The notes under the pieces are model-generated. The model saw nothing but the letters and a program-made list of their open reading frames with translations, was not told the DNA's origin and did no database searches. A program made the translations under genes and the position numbers. A stretch of DNA of 45,462 nucleotides from Beijerinckiaceae bacterium (GTDB lineage Bacteria; Pseudomonadota; Alphaproteobacteria; Rhizobiales; Beijerinckiaceae), in contig SCSF01000134.1 of the NCBI GenBank assembly GCA_004298435.1, forward strand, positions 1 through 45,462, read 5' to 3'. Within the stretch, counting starts at the first letter, position 1; each line of letters starts with the position of its first letter. Positions 1-8,371 of this stretch are shown piece after piece.

Positions 1-161
1 CCTTCGACGCCTGGCGCATCGCTGCGCCGGATTGTCAGTTCCGTGACAGGCCCGTCCAACGCGAGGCCGAGACTGCCGAACTTCCGCCCAGCGCCGCCGT
101 TCAGATCGAGAAAACCGAGGTGGAGACGCGCCGATGTCTCGACCCTGACGCTGCTTGCCAT
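1..161 (-). CDS. mptG: Beta-ribofuranosylaminobenzene 5'-phosphate synthase, 5' end only
   Basis: The gene runs off the left edge of the window; only about 53 codons are visible. The translated start contains SARLHLGFLDLNGG followed by GRKFGSLGLALD, which I recognise as the N-terminus of the GHMP-kinase-like beta-RFAP synthase family. That enzyme makes the first committed intermediate of tetrahydromethanopterin by joining p-aminobenzoate to PRPP. The ATG at 161 is preceded by GAGGG, and an in-frame stop lies three codons upstream, so the start is firm. It is divergent from the pterin dehydratase-fhc operon, which needs H4MPT as its cofactor. Identity rests on the conserved N-terminal motif only, because the rest is outside the window. 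Confidence 0.8.
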   Translation of the reverse strand, partial: MASSVRVETSARLHLGFLDLNGGAGRKFGSLGLALDGPVTELTIRRSDAPGVE

Positions 162-428
162 GAACCCTCAATAAAATAGTCATTATGTTTCGTCGCTTGC
201 ATGCCTGATCTGGCCGCATGGGCAGGCGATTGCGGGGCCGTTGCGGCAGCCCGGGCAGAACAATAATCCTGCGCGGTCTTGCATCGGCATGCCACCTGTC
301 TAGACTGGACCGGATCTTTTCGCACTACCAACCTATCCAAGGTTGCGCTGGAATCAGCAAAATCTTCCAGAATGCCGGCGCCGCTGTGCAGTGATGCGCG
401 CCACCGGCGAATAGATAAGGACTCCGAA
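162..428. promoter_or_regulatory. Divergent intergenic region between mptG and the pcd-fhc operon
   Basis: These 267 bases must hold the promoters for beta-RFAP synthase (leftward) and for the pterin dehydratase-fhc genes (rightward). I see no unambiguous -35/-10 pair or operator palindrome. A purine-rich ribosome site, AAGGA at 417-421, sits 7 bases before the ATG at 429. Confidence 0.4.
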
Positions 429-809
429 ATGGGTCGATCTGCGGAACATGCTTATGCAGAGGCCGACATCGTGAGCCGCCTGGCGGACGAATTGCCACAT
501 TGGCGGCTTGAGGCGGGATGGATACGGCGAACCTATCGAACGCAGGGCTGGAAGAGCACGCTTATGGTGATCAACACCATCGGCCATCTTGCTGAGGCTG
601 CGTGGCATCACCCTGATTTGACCGCTTCTTACGCCTGGGTTGAAGTGCGTCTGCAAACCCACACCGCAAAGGGAATCACCGACAAGGATTTTCAACTCGC
701 GAAAAAAATCGAAGAGGTGGTGATGTGGCAGCCAGGCAAGGAAGGCCACGCTCTCGAAGGCACTCCGCAAGACGATCAGCGCTTTGCCTATATAAAATAT
801 GAGAAATAG
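429..809 (+). CDS. Pterin-4a-carbinolamine dehydratase family protein
   Basis: A 126-residue protein of the PCD/DCoH family. Members dehydrate 4a-hydroxytetrahydropterins; in an H4MPT cluster a role in pterin synthesis or repair is likely but inferred. The active-site signature is visible as AWHHPDL (H60, H61, P62), with a third histidine at H78 followed by GITDKD. An in-frame extension exists back to 279, but the ATG at 429 has a good ribosome site (AAGGA, 7-base spacing) and gives the usual family length of about 100-130. Its stop lies inside the upstream extension of the fhcB frame, 64 bases before the preferred fhcB start, so it is probably the first gene of the fhc operon. Confidence 0.85.
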   Translation: MGRSAEHAYAEADIVSRLADELPHWRLEAGWIRRTYRTQGWKSTLMVINTIGHLAEAAWHHPDLTASYAWVEVRLQTHTAKGITDKDFQLAKKIEEVVMWQPGKEGHALEGTPQDDQRFAYIKYEK

Positions 810-873
810 TATTTCGCACTTGATGAGTCGGCTTTACGGCCTGCTTGCGTCCCGCCATTCAAAGAGGCCCGTG

Positions 874-1983
874 ATGAAAGTTCTTGTCGACGGAGCGGAG
901 GCCCCGCTCGATAGGGCGGCGTCTGCCGCCGCACATTTGCTCGAACAGGCCCGCTTGCCGCTGATCGCAGGCCTCGGCGCCGATGTGGAAGGAACGCGAG
1001 CGGCTGTCGCGCTCGCTGAACGTCTGCATGGCGCTTATGATCATATGTCGAGCGAATTCGCCTTGCGCGATCTCGATGTGATGCGCCAGGCCGGGCAATT
1101 TTTTGGCACGCCGAATGAAGTTCGCGTCCGCGCCGATTGCGTTCTTATGATTGGTGGGAAGCTGACGACCGCGTGGCCGGATATGCTGGAGCGGCTCGAT
1201 CTTGGCAAGCCCGCGCGTTTCGACGACTTGCAAAAGCCGCGCAAGATTTTCTGGATAGGTCCCGGCCGGGGCGAGGCTGCGGCAGCAGGCGCGACGGAAA
1301 TAGCTGCTGCTTCGGCGGAAGTGCCTGGCCTTCTCGCAGCCCTGCGGGCCAAGGTGGCTGGCCACAAGATACGGCCTGATGCGACTATCGAGCGCAAACT
1401 TGCGGGCGTCGCCGAAGACTTGAAGGCCGCGCGCTTCGGCGCGATCATCTGGTCGGCTGAAACCGTCGGGCGGCTGACGATCGAGATGATTCACGGGCTT
1501 CTTCTCGATCTGAACAAGACGACGCGTTTTACCGGCCTGCCGATCGCGGCGGCGGGCAACGCCCAGGGCGTTGTGCAAACCTCGGGCTGGATGACTGGAT
1601 TTCCGATGCGCACGGGCTTCGGCCGCGGCTATCCCGAGCATGACACCTGGCGCTTCGAAGCGAATCGTCTGGTTGAGTCCGGAGAGGCCGATGTCGCTCT
1701 GTGGATCTCGTCCTACAAGACAGAACCGCCGCCCTGGAATCGGCGTGTGCCATTCATCGCGATAGCGACGCCGAATACGCGGTTCCCTTATCCGCCGAAG
1801 GTGCAGATCGATGTCGGAACGCCTGGCATCGATCATAACAGCGTCGAATTCGAGCAAAATCTCAGGACATTCACCGCCATCGAAGCGCGACAGGCCAGCG
1901 ATGCGCTGCAAGTCGCAGACGTGCTCCGTCTCATTGACAGCAATCTGGATCAGACTCTGATGAAAGGAACGGAGGCATGCTGA
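874..1983 (+). CDS. fhcB: Formyltransferase/hydrolase complex subunit B (FmdB/FwdB homologue)
   Basis: A 369-residue homologue of formylmethanofuran dehydrogenase subunit B. In methylotrophic bacteria the Fhc complex does not act as a dehydrogenase: it transfers the formyl group from H4MPT to a methanofuran analogue and hydrolyses it to formate. Consistent with that, the N-terminal half shows no CxxC cluster for an iron-sulfur centre, and the protein is shorter than typical archaeal FwdB. Recognisable stretches are LPLIAGLGADVEGTRAAV and a central ADCVLMIGGKL. The frame is open back to 799, but the ATG at 874 has AGAGG at 863-867 with 6-base spacing and is preferred. It overlaps fhcA by 7 bases, so the two are translationally coupled. 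Confidence 0.9.
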   Translation: MKVLVDGAEAPLDRAASAAAHLLEQARLPLIAGLGADVEGTRAAVALAERLHGAYDHMSSEFALRDLDVMRQAGQFFGTPNEVRVRADCVLMIGGKLTTAWPDMLERLDLGKPARFDDLQKPRKIFWIGPGRGEAAAAGATEIAAASAEVPGLLAALRAKVAGHKIRPDATIERKLAGVAEDLKAARFGAIIWSAETVGRLTIEMIHGLLLDLNKTTRFTGLPIAAAGNAQGVVQTSGWMTGFPMRTGFGRGYPEHDTWRFEANRLVESGEADVALWISSYKTEPPPWNRRVPFIAIATPNTRFPYPPKVQIDVGTPGIDHNSVEFEQNLRTFTAIEARQASDALQVADVLRLIDSNLDQTLMKGTEAC

Positions 1984-3611
1984 TACGTCTTTCCGGCGGT
2001 CGCGTCATCGATCCCGCGAACGGGCGAGACGGCATCGGCGATATCTGGATCAAGGACGACCGAATCGTCGATCCCCCCGCGAACGAGACGCCCGACAAAG
2101 TCTACGATATCAGCGGCAAGATCGTCATGGCCGGCGCCATCGACATTCATTCGCACATCGCTGGCGGCAATGTGAACACGGCGCGCCTGCTGCTGCCGGA
2201 GAATCATCGCGCCCATACGCCACGGCCCGCAGCAACGCCTTTGTCGACGGCTGGCTGGTCAACTTTCGAGACCGGCTGCCGCTATGCCGCGATGGGCTAT
2301 ACGACGGTGATCGAGCCGGCGGTGCCGCCGCATTTCGCGCTGCATTCGCATCTCGAACTCGCCGATATTCCGATCATCGACAAGGGCACGCTCTCAGTGC
2401 TCGGCAATGATGATTATCTGCTGAGTCTCATTCGCGATGGAGCCGGGCCTGCCGCTGTCGCCGATTATGTCGGCGCGACGCTGAACGCCACGAAGAGCAT
2501 CGGCGTCAAATGCATCAATCCCGGCGCAGCAATGGCGTTCAAGCATAATGTCCGCTCGTTCGCGCTCGACGATGTGGTTCCGTCCTATGATCTGAGTTCG
2601 CGCAAGATCATGGAGACCTTGCAGCAGGCGGTTATGGATCTCGGCATTCCGCATCCGCTGCATCTCCACACCAATAATCTTGGCATGGGCGGCAATGTCG
2701 AAACCGCCATTGCGACGATCGAAGCCGCGCGCGGCAAGCCGCTGCATCTGGCGCATCTGCAATTCTATGCCTACGGGATGGAGGGCAAACGCGCTTTCTC
2801 CTCCGCCGCGGCGCGTCTCGCGGAGGCGGTGAACGCCCATCCCAATGTGACGATCGACGTTGGCCAGGTGATGTTCCGCCAGACGGTGACTGTCTCGCTT
2901 GACGTTCTGCGCCAGTTCAACGCCATCGGTACGGCGCATCCGAAGAAGACAGTCATATTCGACAACGACGGGGATGGCGCGGGCGTCGTGCCTTTCAACT
3001 ATCGTTCGAATAATTTCTACAATGCGGTGCAATGGGCGAGCGGGCTGGAGCTCTTCCTGCTCATCAATGACCCGATGCGCGTCTTCTTTTCGACCGATCA
3101 TCCGAACGGTGCGCCCTACACGACCTATCCGGATCTCTTCGCGCTGATTATGAGCCGCGATGCGCGCGCGCGCTGGCTCGCAGATCTGCCGGAGGCCGCA
3201 GTCGAAATGACCACGCTGCCGTCGATCTCGCGCGAATATTCTTTCAACGAGATCGCGACGATGACGCGCGTTGCGCCAGCAAAAATCCTCGGCCTTACGG
3301 ACCGTGGCCATCTCGGTCCAGGCAGCCTCGCCGATATCGCGATCTATCACGACGATCCGGACCGGGCAGCGATGTTCCGCTTCGCGCATCTCGTCTTCAA
3401 GGATGGCGATCTGGTCATTCGCGATGGACGCGTGACGCATTACCGCTTCGGCCGCGCTCTCAAGGTAAGCCCGACCTATGATTCAGCGATAGATCGCCGG
3501 CTCTCGGGCTATTACAACGATCTTTACGGCATATCGCAGGAGATGTTTAACGTGCCGGCATCGGCGCTGGGACGCGAAAATCCATTCGGGGAGGTCGCAT
3601 GCGGCCGATGA
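1977..3611 (+). CDS. fhcA: Formyltransferase/hydrolase complex subunit A (amidohydrolase)
   Basis: A 544-residue metal-dependent amidohydrolase homologous to FwdA/FmdA, the subunit that hydrolyses the formyl-methanofuran analogue to formate. The metal site is readable: HSH (H58, H60), the lysine that is normally carboxylated (K178 in GVKCINPG), HLHTNN (H229, H231), HLAH (H257, H260) and STDHPNGAP (D374). The length matches the family. The ATG at 1977 overlaps the end of fhcB by 7 bases, with AGGA 8 bases upstream. It overlaps fhcD by 13 bases. It belongs to the cytoplasmic H4MPT formaldehyde-oxidation pathway. Confidence 0.96.
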   Translation: MLIRLSGGRVIDPANGRDGIGDIWIKDDRIVDPPANETPDKVYDISGKIVMAGAIDIHSHIAGGNVNTARLLLPENHRAHTPRPAATPLSTAGWSTFETGCRYAAMGYTTVIEPAVPPHFALHSHLELADIPIIDKGTLSVLGNDDYLLSLIRDGAGPAAVADYVGATLNATKSIGVKCINPGAAMAFKHNVRSFALDDVVPSYDLSSRKIMETLQQAVMDLGIPHPLHLHTNNLGMGGNVETAIATIEAARGKPLHLAHLQFYAYGMEGKRAFSSAAARLAEAVNAHPNVTIDVGQVMFRQTVTVSLDVLRQFNAIGTAHPKKTVIFDNDGDGAGVVPFNYRSNNFYNAVQWASGLELFLLINDPMRVFFSTDHPNGAPYTTYPDLFALIMSRDARARWLADLPEAAVEMTTLPSISREYSFNEIATMTRVAPAKILGLTDRGHLGPGSLADIAIYHDDPDRAAMFRFAHLVFKDGDLVIRDGRVTHYRFGRALKVSPTYDSAIDRRLSGYYNDLYGISQEMFNVPASALGRENPFGEVACGR

Positions 3612-4507
3612 TCAAAAACGGCATTCGTATCGACGAAAGCTTCGCGGAGGCTTTCCCGATGCGCGGCACGGCGCTTCTCATCACCGCGCCAAACCGGCGC
3701 TGGGCGCGGCAGGCGGCCGTGACCATGACGGGTTTCGCCACGTCAGTTATCGGCTGCGGCGCCGAAGCTGGAATCGACTGCGACGTGGATGCGCGCGAAA
3801 CGCCGGACGGTCGTCCCGGCGTTCGGGTTCTTCTCTTCGCCATGTCCTCGGACGAATTGCAGAAGCAGGTTGTCAACCGCGTCGGCCAATGCGTTTTGAC
3901 CTCTCCGGGCTCTGCCTGCTTTTCGGACCTTGTGGCGGAAGATCATCTGAAAGTCGGTGATTCCCTGCGCTATTTTGGCGATGGCTGGCAAATCTCGAAG
4001 AAATTCGACGACAGGCATTTCTGGCGCGTGCCAGTGATGGACGGCGAGTTTTTGTGCGAGGGCGTCACAGGCCTCACAAAAGGCGCTGTCGGCGGCGGCA
4101 ATCTTCTCATCATGGGCGCCGATCACGAGAAGACCTTGCGGGCGGCCGAGGCGGCGGCGGACGCCATGAACGGCGTGCGCGATGTGGTGCTGCCGTTCCC
4201 GGGCGGCATCGTCCGTTCAGGCTCGAAAGTCGGCTCGAAGTACAAGGTGATGTTCGCCTCGACCAATGATGCCTACTGCCCAAGCCTGCGCGGCCAGGTC
4301 AACACGGCGCTCGAAGACGACATCGGCTGTGTCCTGGAAATCGTCATCGACGGATTGACTGAAGCCGCCATTGCCGACGCCATGCGCGCCGGCATAGCCG
4401 CGATCGTCAAACTCGGGCCGCGCGCCGGCGCGCGCCGCATCGGCGCCGGCAATTATGGCGGCAAGCTCGGACCCTTCCATTTCCATTTGAAAGACCTGCT
4501 GCCGTGA
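3599..4507 (+). CDS. fhcD: Formylmethanofuran:tetrahydromethanopterin formyltransferase subunit
   Basis: A 302-residue homologue of archaeal Ftr. It moves the formyl group between formyl-H4MPT and the methanofuran analogue held by the Fhc complex. Family stretches include RGTALLITAPNRRWA near the N-terminus, CGAEAGIDCD, TGLTKGAVGGGNLLIMG, and SKVGSKYKVMFASTND. The length is the family norm. The start overlaps the 3' end of fhcA by 13 bases and the stop overlaps the GTG start of fhcC, so the whole block is one translationally coupled operon. Confidence 0.96.
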   Translation: MRPMIKNGIRIDESFAEAFPMRGTALLITAPNRRWARQAAVTMTGFATSVIGCGAEAGIDCDVDARETPDGRPGVRVLLFAMSSDELQKQVVNRVGQCVLTSPGSACFSDLVAEDHLKVGDSLRYFGDGWQISKKFDDRHFWRVPVMDGEFLCEGVTGLTKGAVGGGNLLIMGADHEKTLRAAEAAADAMNGVRDVVLPFPGGIVRSGSKVGSKYKVMFASTNDAYCPSLRGQVNTALEDDIGCVLEIVIDGLTEAAIADAMRAGIAAIVKLGPRAGARRIGAGNYGGKLGPFHFHLKDLLP

Positions 4508-5310
4508 AGCCCTTCGTCCTCACCCTCAAAGCGAGCCCCGTTCAGCGGCTCGACCTGTCGCAGCTCCTGCCGCATCTTCTCGCCGGCAAGAGCATCGCCG
4601 AAATTGCGGCGATCGATATCGCGACGACGCGGGAGAAAGTCAGCGTCGGGGATGTCTTCAAAGTCGCCGCGGGCGATGGCGACGAGATTCGTTTCGAAGG
4701 CGGCTCGGAGCGCTTCGACGGGATCGGGCGTGGTCTGCAAAGTGGACGGATCACCGTCAACGGTGATGTGGGCATGGAGGCCGGCCGGCAGATGTCGGGC
4801 GGCGCGCTCAATATTTCCGGCCGCGCGGGTCCCTATGCCGGTTCGTGCATGAGCGGCGGTCGCATGGAGATCGGTGGCGATGCAGGCGATTTTCTCACCG
4901 CTCCGCGCGAAGGCGAAATGCAGGGTATGACGGGTGGCATGCTGGTTGTGCGTGGCAGCACCGGCGAGAGGCCGGGCGACCGTCTGCGCCGTGGGACGAT
5001 CGTGATCGAGGGACATACGGGAAATTGTCCGGGCAGCCGCATGATCGCGGGCACTCTGGTCGTGCTTGGCCGCTGCGGCGCGCACCCCGGCTTTCTGATG
5101 AAGCGCGGCACGATCGCGCTCGCCAGACCGCCGGTTCTTGGGGCTACCTTCGTCGATTCGGGGCAGTTCGCATCAAGCTTCCCCGGTATTTTCTCGCGGC
5201 TTCTCCAGAACGAGAGCCGTGGCGCGGCGAAGCTTTTCAGGGGATCGCTGCGGCGCTTCTCCGGCGACATGGCCGCGCTCGGCAAGGGAGAAATCTACGT
5301 TCCGGCGTAA
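4504..5310 (+). CDS. fhcC: Formyltransferase/hydrolase complex subunit C (FmdC/FwdC homologue)
   Basis: A 268-residue protein with the GXGXG beta-helix of the glutamate synthase alpha-subunit C-terminal domain, as in FwdC. Repeats of the form G-(hydrophobic)-GD/GRAG are visible from residue 75 to 190 (for example NGDVGMEAGRQMSGG, SGRAGPYAGSCMSGG, GGDAGDFL). It is thought to be a structural subunit that scaffolds FhcA and FhcB. It starts with GTG at 4504, overlapping the fhcD stop by 4 bases (GTGA). It is the last gene of the fhc operon; a repeat-rich spacer of about 370 bases follows. Confidence 0.95.
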   Translation: MKPFVLTLKASPVQRLDLSQLLPHLLAGKSIAEIAAIDIATTREKVSVGDVFKVAAGDGDEIRFEGGSERFDGIGRGLQSGRITVNGDVGMEAGRQMSGGALNISGRAGPYAGSCMSGGRMEIGGDAGDFLTAPREGEMQGMTGGMLVVRGSTGERPGDRLRRGTIVIEGHTGNCPGSRMIAGTLVVLGRCGAHPGFLMKRGTIALARPPVLGATFVDSGQFASSFPGIFSRLLQNESRGAAKLFRGSLRRFSGDMAALGKGEIYVPA

Positions 5311-5332
5311 AAGCGCGGCATTCTTTGGGTTT

Positions 5333-5493
5333 CGTCATGCGCGGACTTGATCCGCGCATCCAGAAACGTTGTTGCGATTGCGTGACGGTGGGACCGATCC
5401 TTCCGCGACACCGTCCCCGGGCTTGACCCGGCCATCCGACACTCCTCGATTGACGATTGTGCCTGGATGCGCGGGTCAAGTCCGCGCATGACG
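5333..5493. repeat. Inverted pair of a dispersed intergenic repeat
   Basis: A short repeat (core GCGCGGACTTGATCCGCGC) at 5333-5363 is present in the opposite orientation at 5461-5493. A related GGCTTGACCCGGCC core sits between them near 5420-5437. Further copies lie at 23226-23249, 27497-27529 and 45403-45433. The region from 5311 to 5682 shows no convincing gene. The inverted pair could form a large hairpin after fhcC and may also act as a transcript end. Confidence 0.8.
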
Positions 5494-5682
5494 CGCCGAT
5501 TGATTAGCCAAAAAAACGATGTCTCTCTCTACATAATTGTTTCCAAACAAACTTTCCCGCCGCAGCCTAAAGCCGCGTCGCTCGGAGAGGCTATAATCTG
5601 TCCCCCGCTGGCTGCCCGGCGTTCCTTGCCCTTCACGCCCTGACTCCTTTACATTAAGACGAAATTAACCGTGGAGGATTGC

Positions 5683-6369
5683 GTGGACCCCATGCTCAAT
5701 GAGGCGTCGCCGGATGCCGGGGCGTCCGGGCCGCAAAACGTGGCTGGAGAGACACCTCGCCCCCCAACGCTGCTCAAGCTTGCCATACGCAAGGCGCGGG
5801 TCGAGGAAGCGGAGCGCTCCGAAGTGATCGCGGAATTGCGTGGAGCCGAGACCGCTCGTCTCGAAATGCTCGAAGAGGAATTGCGGCCGGCGCTTGCCGA
5901 TATTCCGAAGGATGTCGAGATGTTCGATCCGGGCCTTGTGCCCGGCGACAAGCCACGCCTCTTCATCGATATGATCGGCTTCGTCGAAATGGCCCGCGAT
6001 CGCCGGACTTATCGCCTTATCCAGTCGGCGCGCTATGGCCGCGTGGTGATCGCCGAAAGCGAGCGCATTGAGCCGATGGTCAGCGCAGTCGTTGATTATG
6101 TGGCGCGCCGGCTGATCGAGCGGGAGAAGGCGCTTGCTGGCGACACCACCCTTGAGCGGGCTGCGCGCGCCTATACCGAAGAGCGCATTCTGGCGTTGAG
6201 GAAGCCGTCTGAGACGCCCGTGCAACCGGAGCCGCGCCCCGGTTTTTTCTCGCGCGCTTTCGCCTTCGTGATCGAGGTGTTGGGCTCGACCCTGCTTTTC
6301 GCGCTGCTGGCCATCGGCACCTGGAAAGCAGTGCAGGTGTTCCTGGCCTGGCTCGCTGCCTATCGATAG
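5683..6369 (+). CDS. Unrecognised single-pass membrane protein
   Basis: A 228-residue protein I do not recognise. The N-terminal two thirds is charged and probably helical (LLKLAIRKARVEEAERSEVI, then LEMLEEELRPALADI). The C-terminus holds one hydrophobic segment (about residues 195-220, ending VFLAWLAAYR). It therefore looks like a tail-anchored or C-terminally anchored inner-membrane protein. The GTG at 5683 is chosen because GGAGG at 5673-5677 lies 5 bases upstream; an ATG at 5692 is too far from that site. It converges on lysS, with a hairpin between the two genes. Confidence 0.7.
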   Translation: MDPMLNEASPDAGASGPQNVAGETPRPPTLLKLAIRKARVEEAERSEVIAELRGAETARLEMLEEELRPALADIPKDVEMFDPGLVPGDKPRLFIDMIGFVEMARDRRTYRLIQSARYGRVVIAESERIEPMVSAVVDYVARRLIEREKALAGDTTLERAARAYTEERILALRKPSETPVQPEPRPGFFSRAFAFVIEVLGSTLLFALLAIGTWKAVQVFLAWLAAYR

Positions 6370-6390
6370 CGCCGGAGGCCGACTCTCTTG

Positions 6391-6511
6391 AACCCTCTCC
6401 TGCCCGCGGGCGAGGGTGGTAGGCGGAGCCTGCCGGGTGAGGGGAGCCTCATCTCGCAGCAGCCCTCATCCGTCATGCTCCGCATGACACTTTCTCCCGT
6501 AAACGGGAGAA
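6391..6511. repeat. Palindromic intergenic repeat with a terminator-like hairpin
   Basis: The spacer between two convergent genes holds two imperfect palindromes: CCTGCCCGCGGGCGAGG near 6395-6415, and TTCTCCCGT/ACGGGAGAA at 6492-6511 with a 9-base stem. A 61-codon frame across it looks like a repeat artefact. The second hairpin could terminate both neighbouring transcripts, although no clear T-run follows it. Confidence 0.55.
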
Positions 6512-6569
6512 GGATTCCGAATTCCTCGGATCGACGCGAAACGGCGACTGTCTGCCTGAAAGACGCGAA

Positions 6570-8285
6570 CTAACCGTTGGCCCCGTGTCTCTCTTCCAGA
6601 AAAGCCGCGTGCTGGCGCATCAGCGTGCCGTCCAGAGCGTCCGCGATCAACTGGCGCGTTTCAGCAATTCCATAGAGCGCTACAAAAGAGCCGAAGCGCG
6701 GCCCGCGATTTTCGCCCAGCAGCACCTGATAGAGCATGTTGAACCAGTCGTTCGAGACGCCCGGACGCTCGGGCGTCGCGCTCTTCGCCTTCACGTCCTG
6801 ATAACGTGGAATGGGTCGGGCAATGTCATAAAGCGCCGTCTGGATTTCCTCCGCGCTGGCCGTGGGCGGAAGTTTGCCCAACATCTCCGATAATTGGCTG
6901 AGGGCAGCGCGTTCGATCTCGTCCGGCGCGCGATAGGTTTTGTTCGGCCGGACGAAATCGCGGAAATAACGCGCGGCGTAGCTAACGAGCCTGTCGAGGC
7001 GCGGATGACTCGCAGGCGAAACGTCCGGCGCGTAGCGGCGCAGGAAGCCCCAGAGCACCTGCGGATCTTCGCTGTTGGCGACGGCTGCGAGGTTGAGCAG
7101 CATCACGAAGGAAATGGCTGTGCCGGAGCCTTCATGGTGCAGAGCCTCAGGCGCTGGCGGGTTTCCGCCATGGATATGCCAGACAGGATTGGTGAGGTGG
7201 GCGCTCTCATCCTGCCGCTGATAGGCTTCGAGGAAGGTGAGATAGTCGTCGAAAGCGCGGGGAATGACATCGAAGTAAAGCCGTTTCGCTGCCGTCGGCT
7301 TCTGATACATGAACAGCGAGAGGCTTTCCGGGCTCGCATAGGTGAGCCATTCTTCGATCGTCAGGCCATTGCCGCGCGACTTCGAGATCTTCTGGCCCTT
7401 TTCGTCCAGAAACAATTCGTAGTTGAAGCCTTCGGGCGGGGTTCCGCCGAGCGCCTGAACGATTTTGCCAGAGAGCTTCACCGACTCGATCAGGTCCTTG
7501 CCGGCCATTTCGTAATCGATGCCGAGCGCATACCAGCGCATGGCCCAGTCGGGTTTCCATTGCAGCTTGCATTTGCCGCCGGTGACAGGAGTGACATAGC
7601 TGTCGCCCGTGTCGGGATCATGCCAGGTGATCGTCCCGGCCTGCGTATCCATGGCGTCGATCGGCACCTGCATCACAATGCCGGTTTGCGGGTGTATCGG
7701 CAGAAACGGTGAATAGGTCGCCGCGCGCTCCTCACGAAAGCTCGGGAGCATGATCGCCATTATGGTTTCGTAATGCGCGAGGAGGCGCAGCAGCGCCGCA
7801 TCGAAACGGCCAGACGCATAATAATCCGTCGCCGACGCGAATTCATAATCGAATCCGAAATCGTCGAGAAAGGCGCGCAGCCGCGCGTTGTTGTGCGCAC
7901 CGAAGCTCGCATGCGTGCCAAATGGATCGGGCACTTGCGTCAGCGGCTTGCCGAGATGCGCGGCGACGAGTTCCTTGTTGGGGATGTTGTCGGGAACCTT
8001 GCGCAAGCCATCCATATCGTCGGAGAAGGCGATCAGACGTGTTTTCACCGCGTCGCCAGTGAGAACCCGGAAGGCATGCCGCACCATGCTGGTGCGCGCG
8101 ACTTCGCCGAATGTGCCAATGTGCGGCAGGCCCGAAGGCCCATAGCCTGTCTCGAACAGCACTTCGCCCTTGCCGGATTTTTCGAGACGCTTGACGATTT
8201 TCCGCGCTTCCTCGAAAGGCCACGCGTTTGAAACGCGGGCGGCGTCGAGAAGATGTGAACTGGCCGGCGGTGCGGCGATAGCCAT
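6570..8285 (-). CDS. lysS: Lysyl-tRNA synthetase, class I
   Basis: A 571-residue class I lysyl-tRNA synthetase (LysK type), which charges tRNA-Lys. This form is typical of archaea and many alphaproteobacteria and is unrelated to class II LysS of E. coli. The Rossmann-fold nucleotide site is visible as [13 protein letters not shown] (H55, I56, G57, T58, equivalent to HIGH) and as KISKSRGN (equivalent to KMSKS) near residue 300. The ATG at 8285 has AGGAACAG upstream. No other lysyl-tRNA synthetase is in the window, so this is presumably the essential housekeeping copy. Confidence 0.95.
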   Translation of the reverse strand: MAIAAPPASSHLLDAARVSNAWPFEEARKIVKRLEKSGKGEVLFETGYGPSGLPHIGTFGEVARTSMVRHAFRVLTGDAVKTRLIAFSDDMDGLRKVPDNIPNKELVAAHLGKPLTQVPDPFGTHASFGAHNNARLRAFLDDFGFDYEFASATDYYASGRFDAALLRLLAHYETIMAIMLPSFREERAATYSPFLPIHPQTGIVMQVPIDAMDTQAGTITWHDPDTGDSYVTPVTGGKCKLQWKPDWAMRWYALGIDYEMAGKDLIESVKLSGKIVQALGGTPPEGFNYELFLDEKGQKISKSRGNGLTIEEWLTYASPESLSLFMYQKPTAAKRLYFDVIPRAFDDYLTFLEAYQRQDESAHLTNPVWHIHGGNPPAPEALHHEGSGTAISFVMLLNLAAVANSEDPQVLWGFLRRYAPDVSPASHPRLDRLVSYAARYFRDFVRPNKTYRAPDEIERAALSQLSEMLGKLPPTASAEEIQTALYDIARPIPRYQDVKAKSATPERPGVSNDWFNMLYQVLLGENRGPRFGSFVALYGIAETRQLIADALDGTLMRQHAAFLEERHGANG

Positions 8286-8371
8286 GAGCTGTTCCTGAAA
8301 TTAAGTTACTTCGCCTGCAAGCGCTGCAAGGCCGCGCCGAAGCCCGCGAAAGCGCTTGTCCTGCTAAGGCT

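Noticed and set aside
101-340. Minus-strand frame of 79 codons at the left end
   Set aside because: It overlaps the recognised start of beta-RFAP synthase in another frame and has no protein-like features.
859-1911. Long minus-strand open frame of 350 codons
   Set aside because: It is antisense to fhcB. The high G+C content gives many long antisense frames; the translated sequence is Arg/His-rich and unlike any family.
6388-6573. 61-codon plus-strand frame after the unknown membrane gene
   Set aside because: It coincides with an intergenic palindromic repeat.
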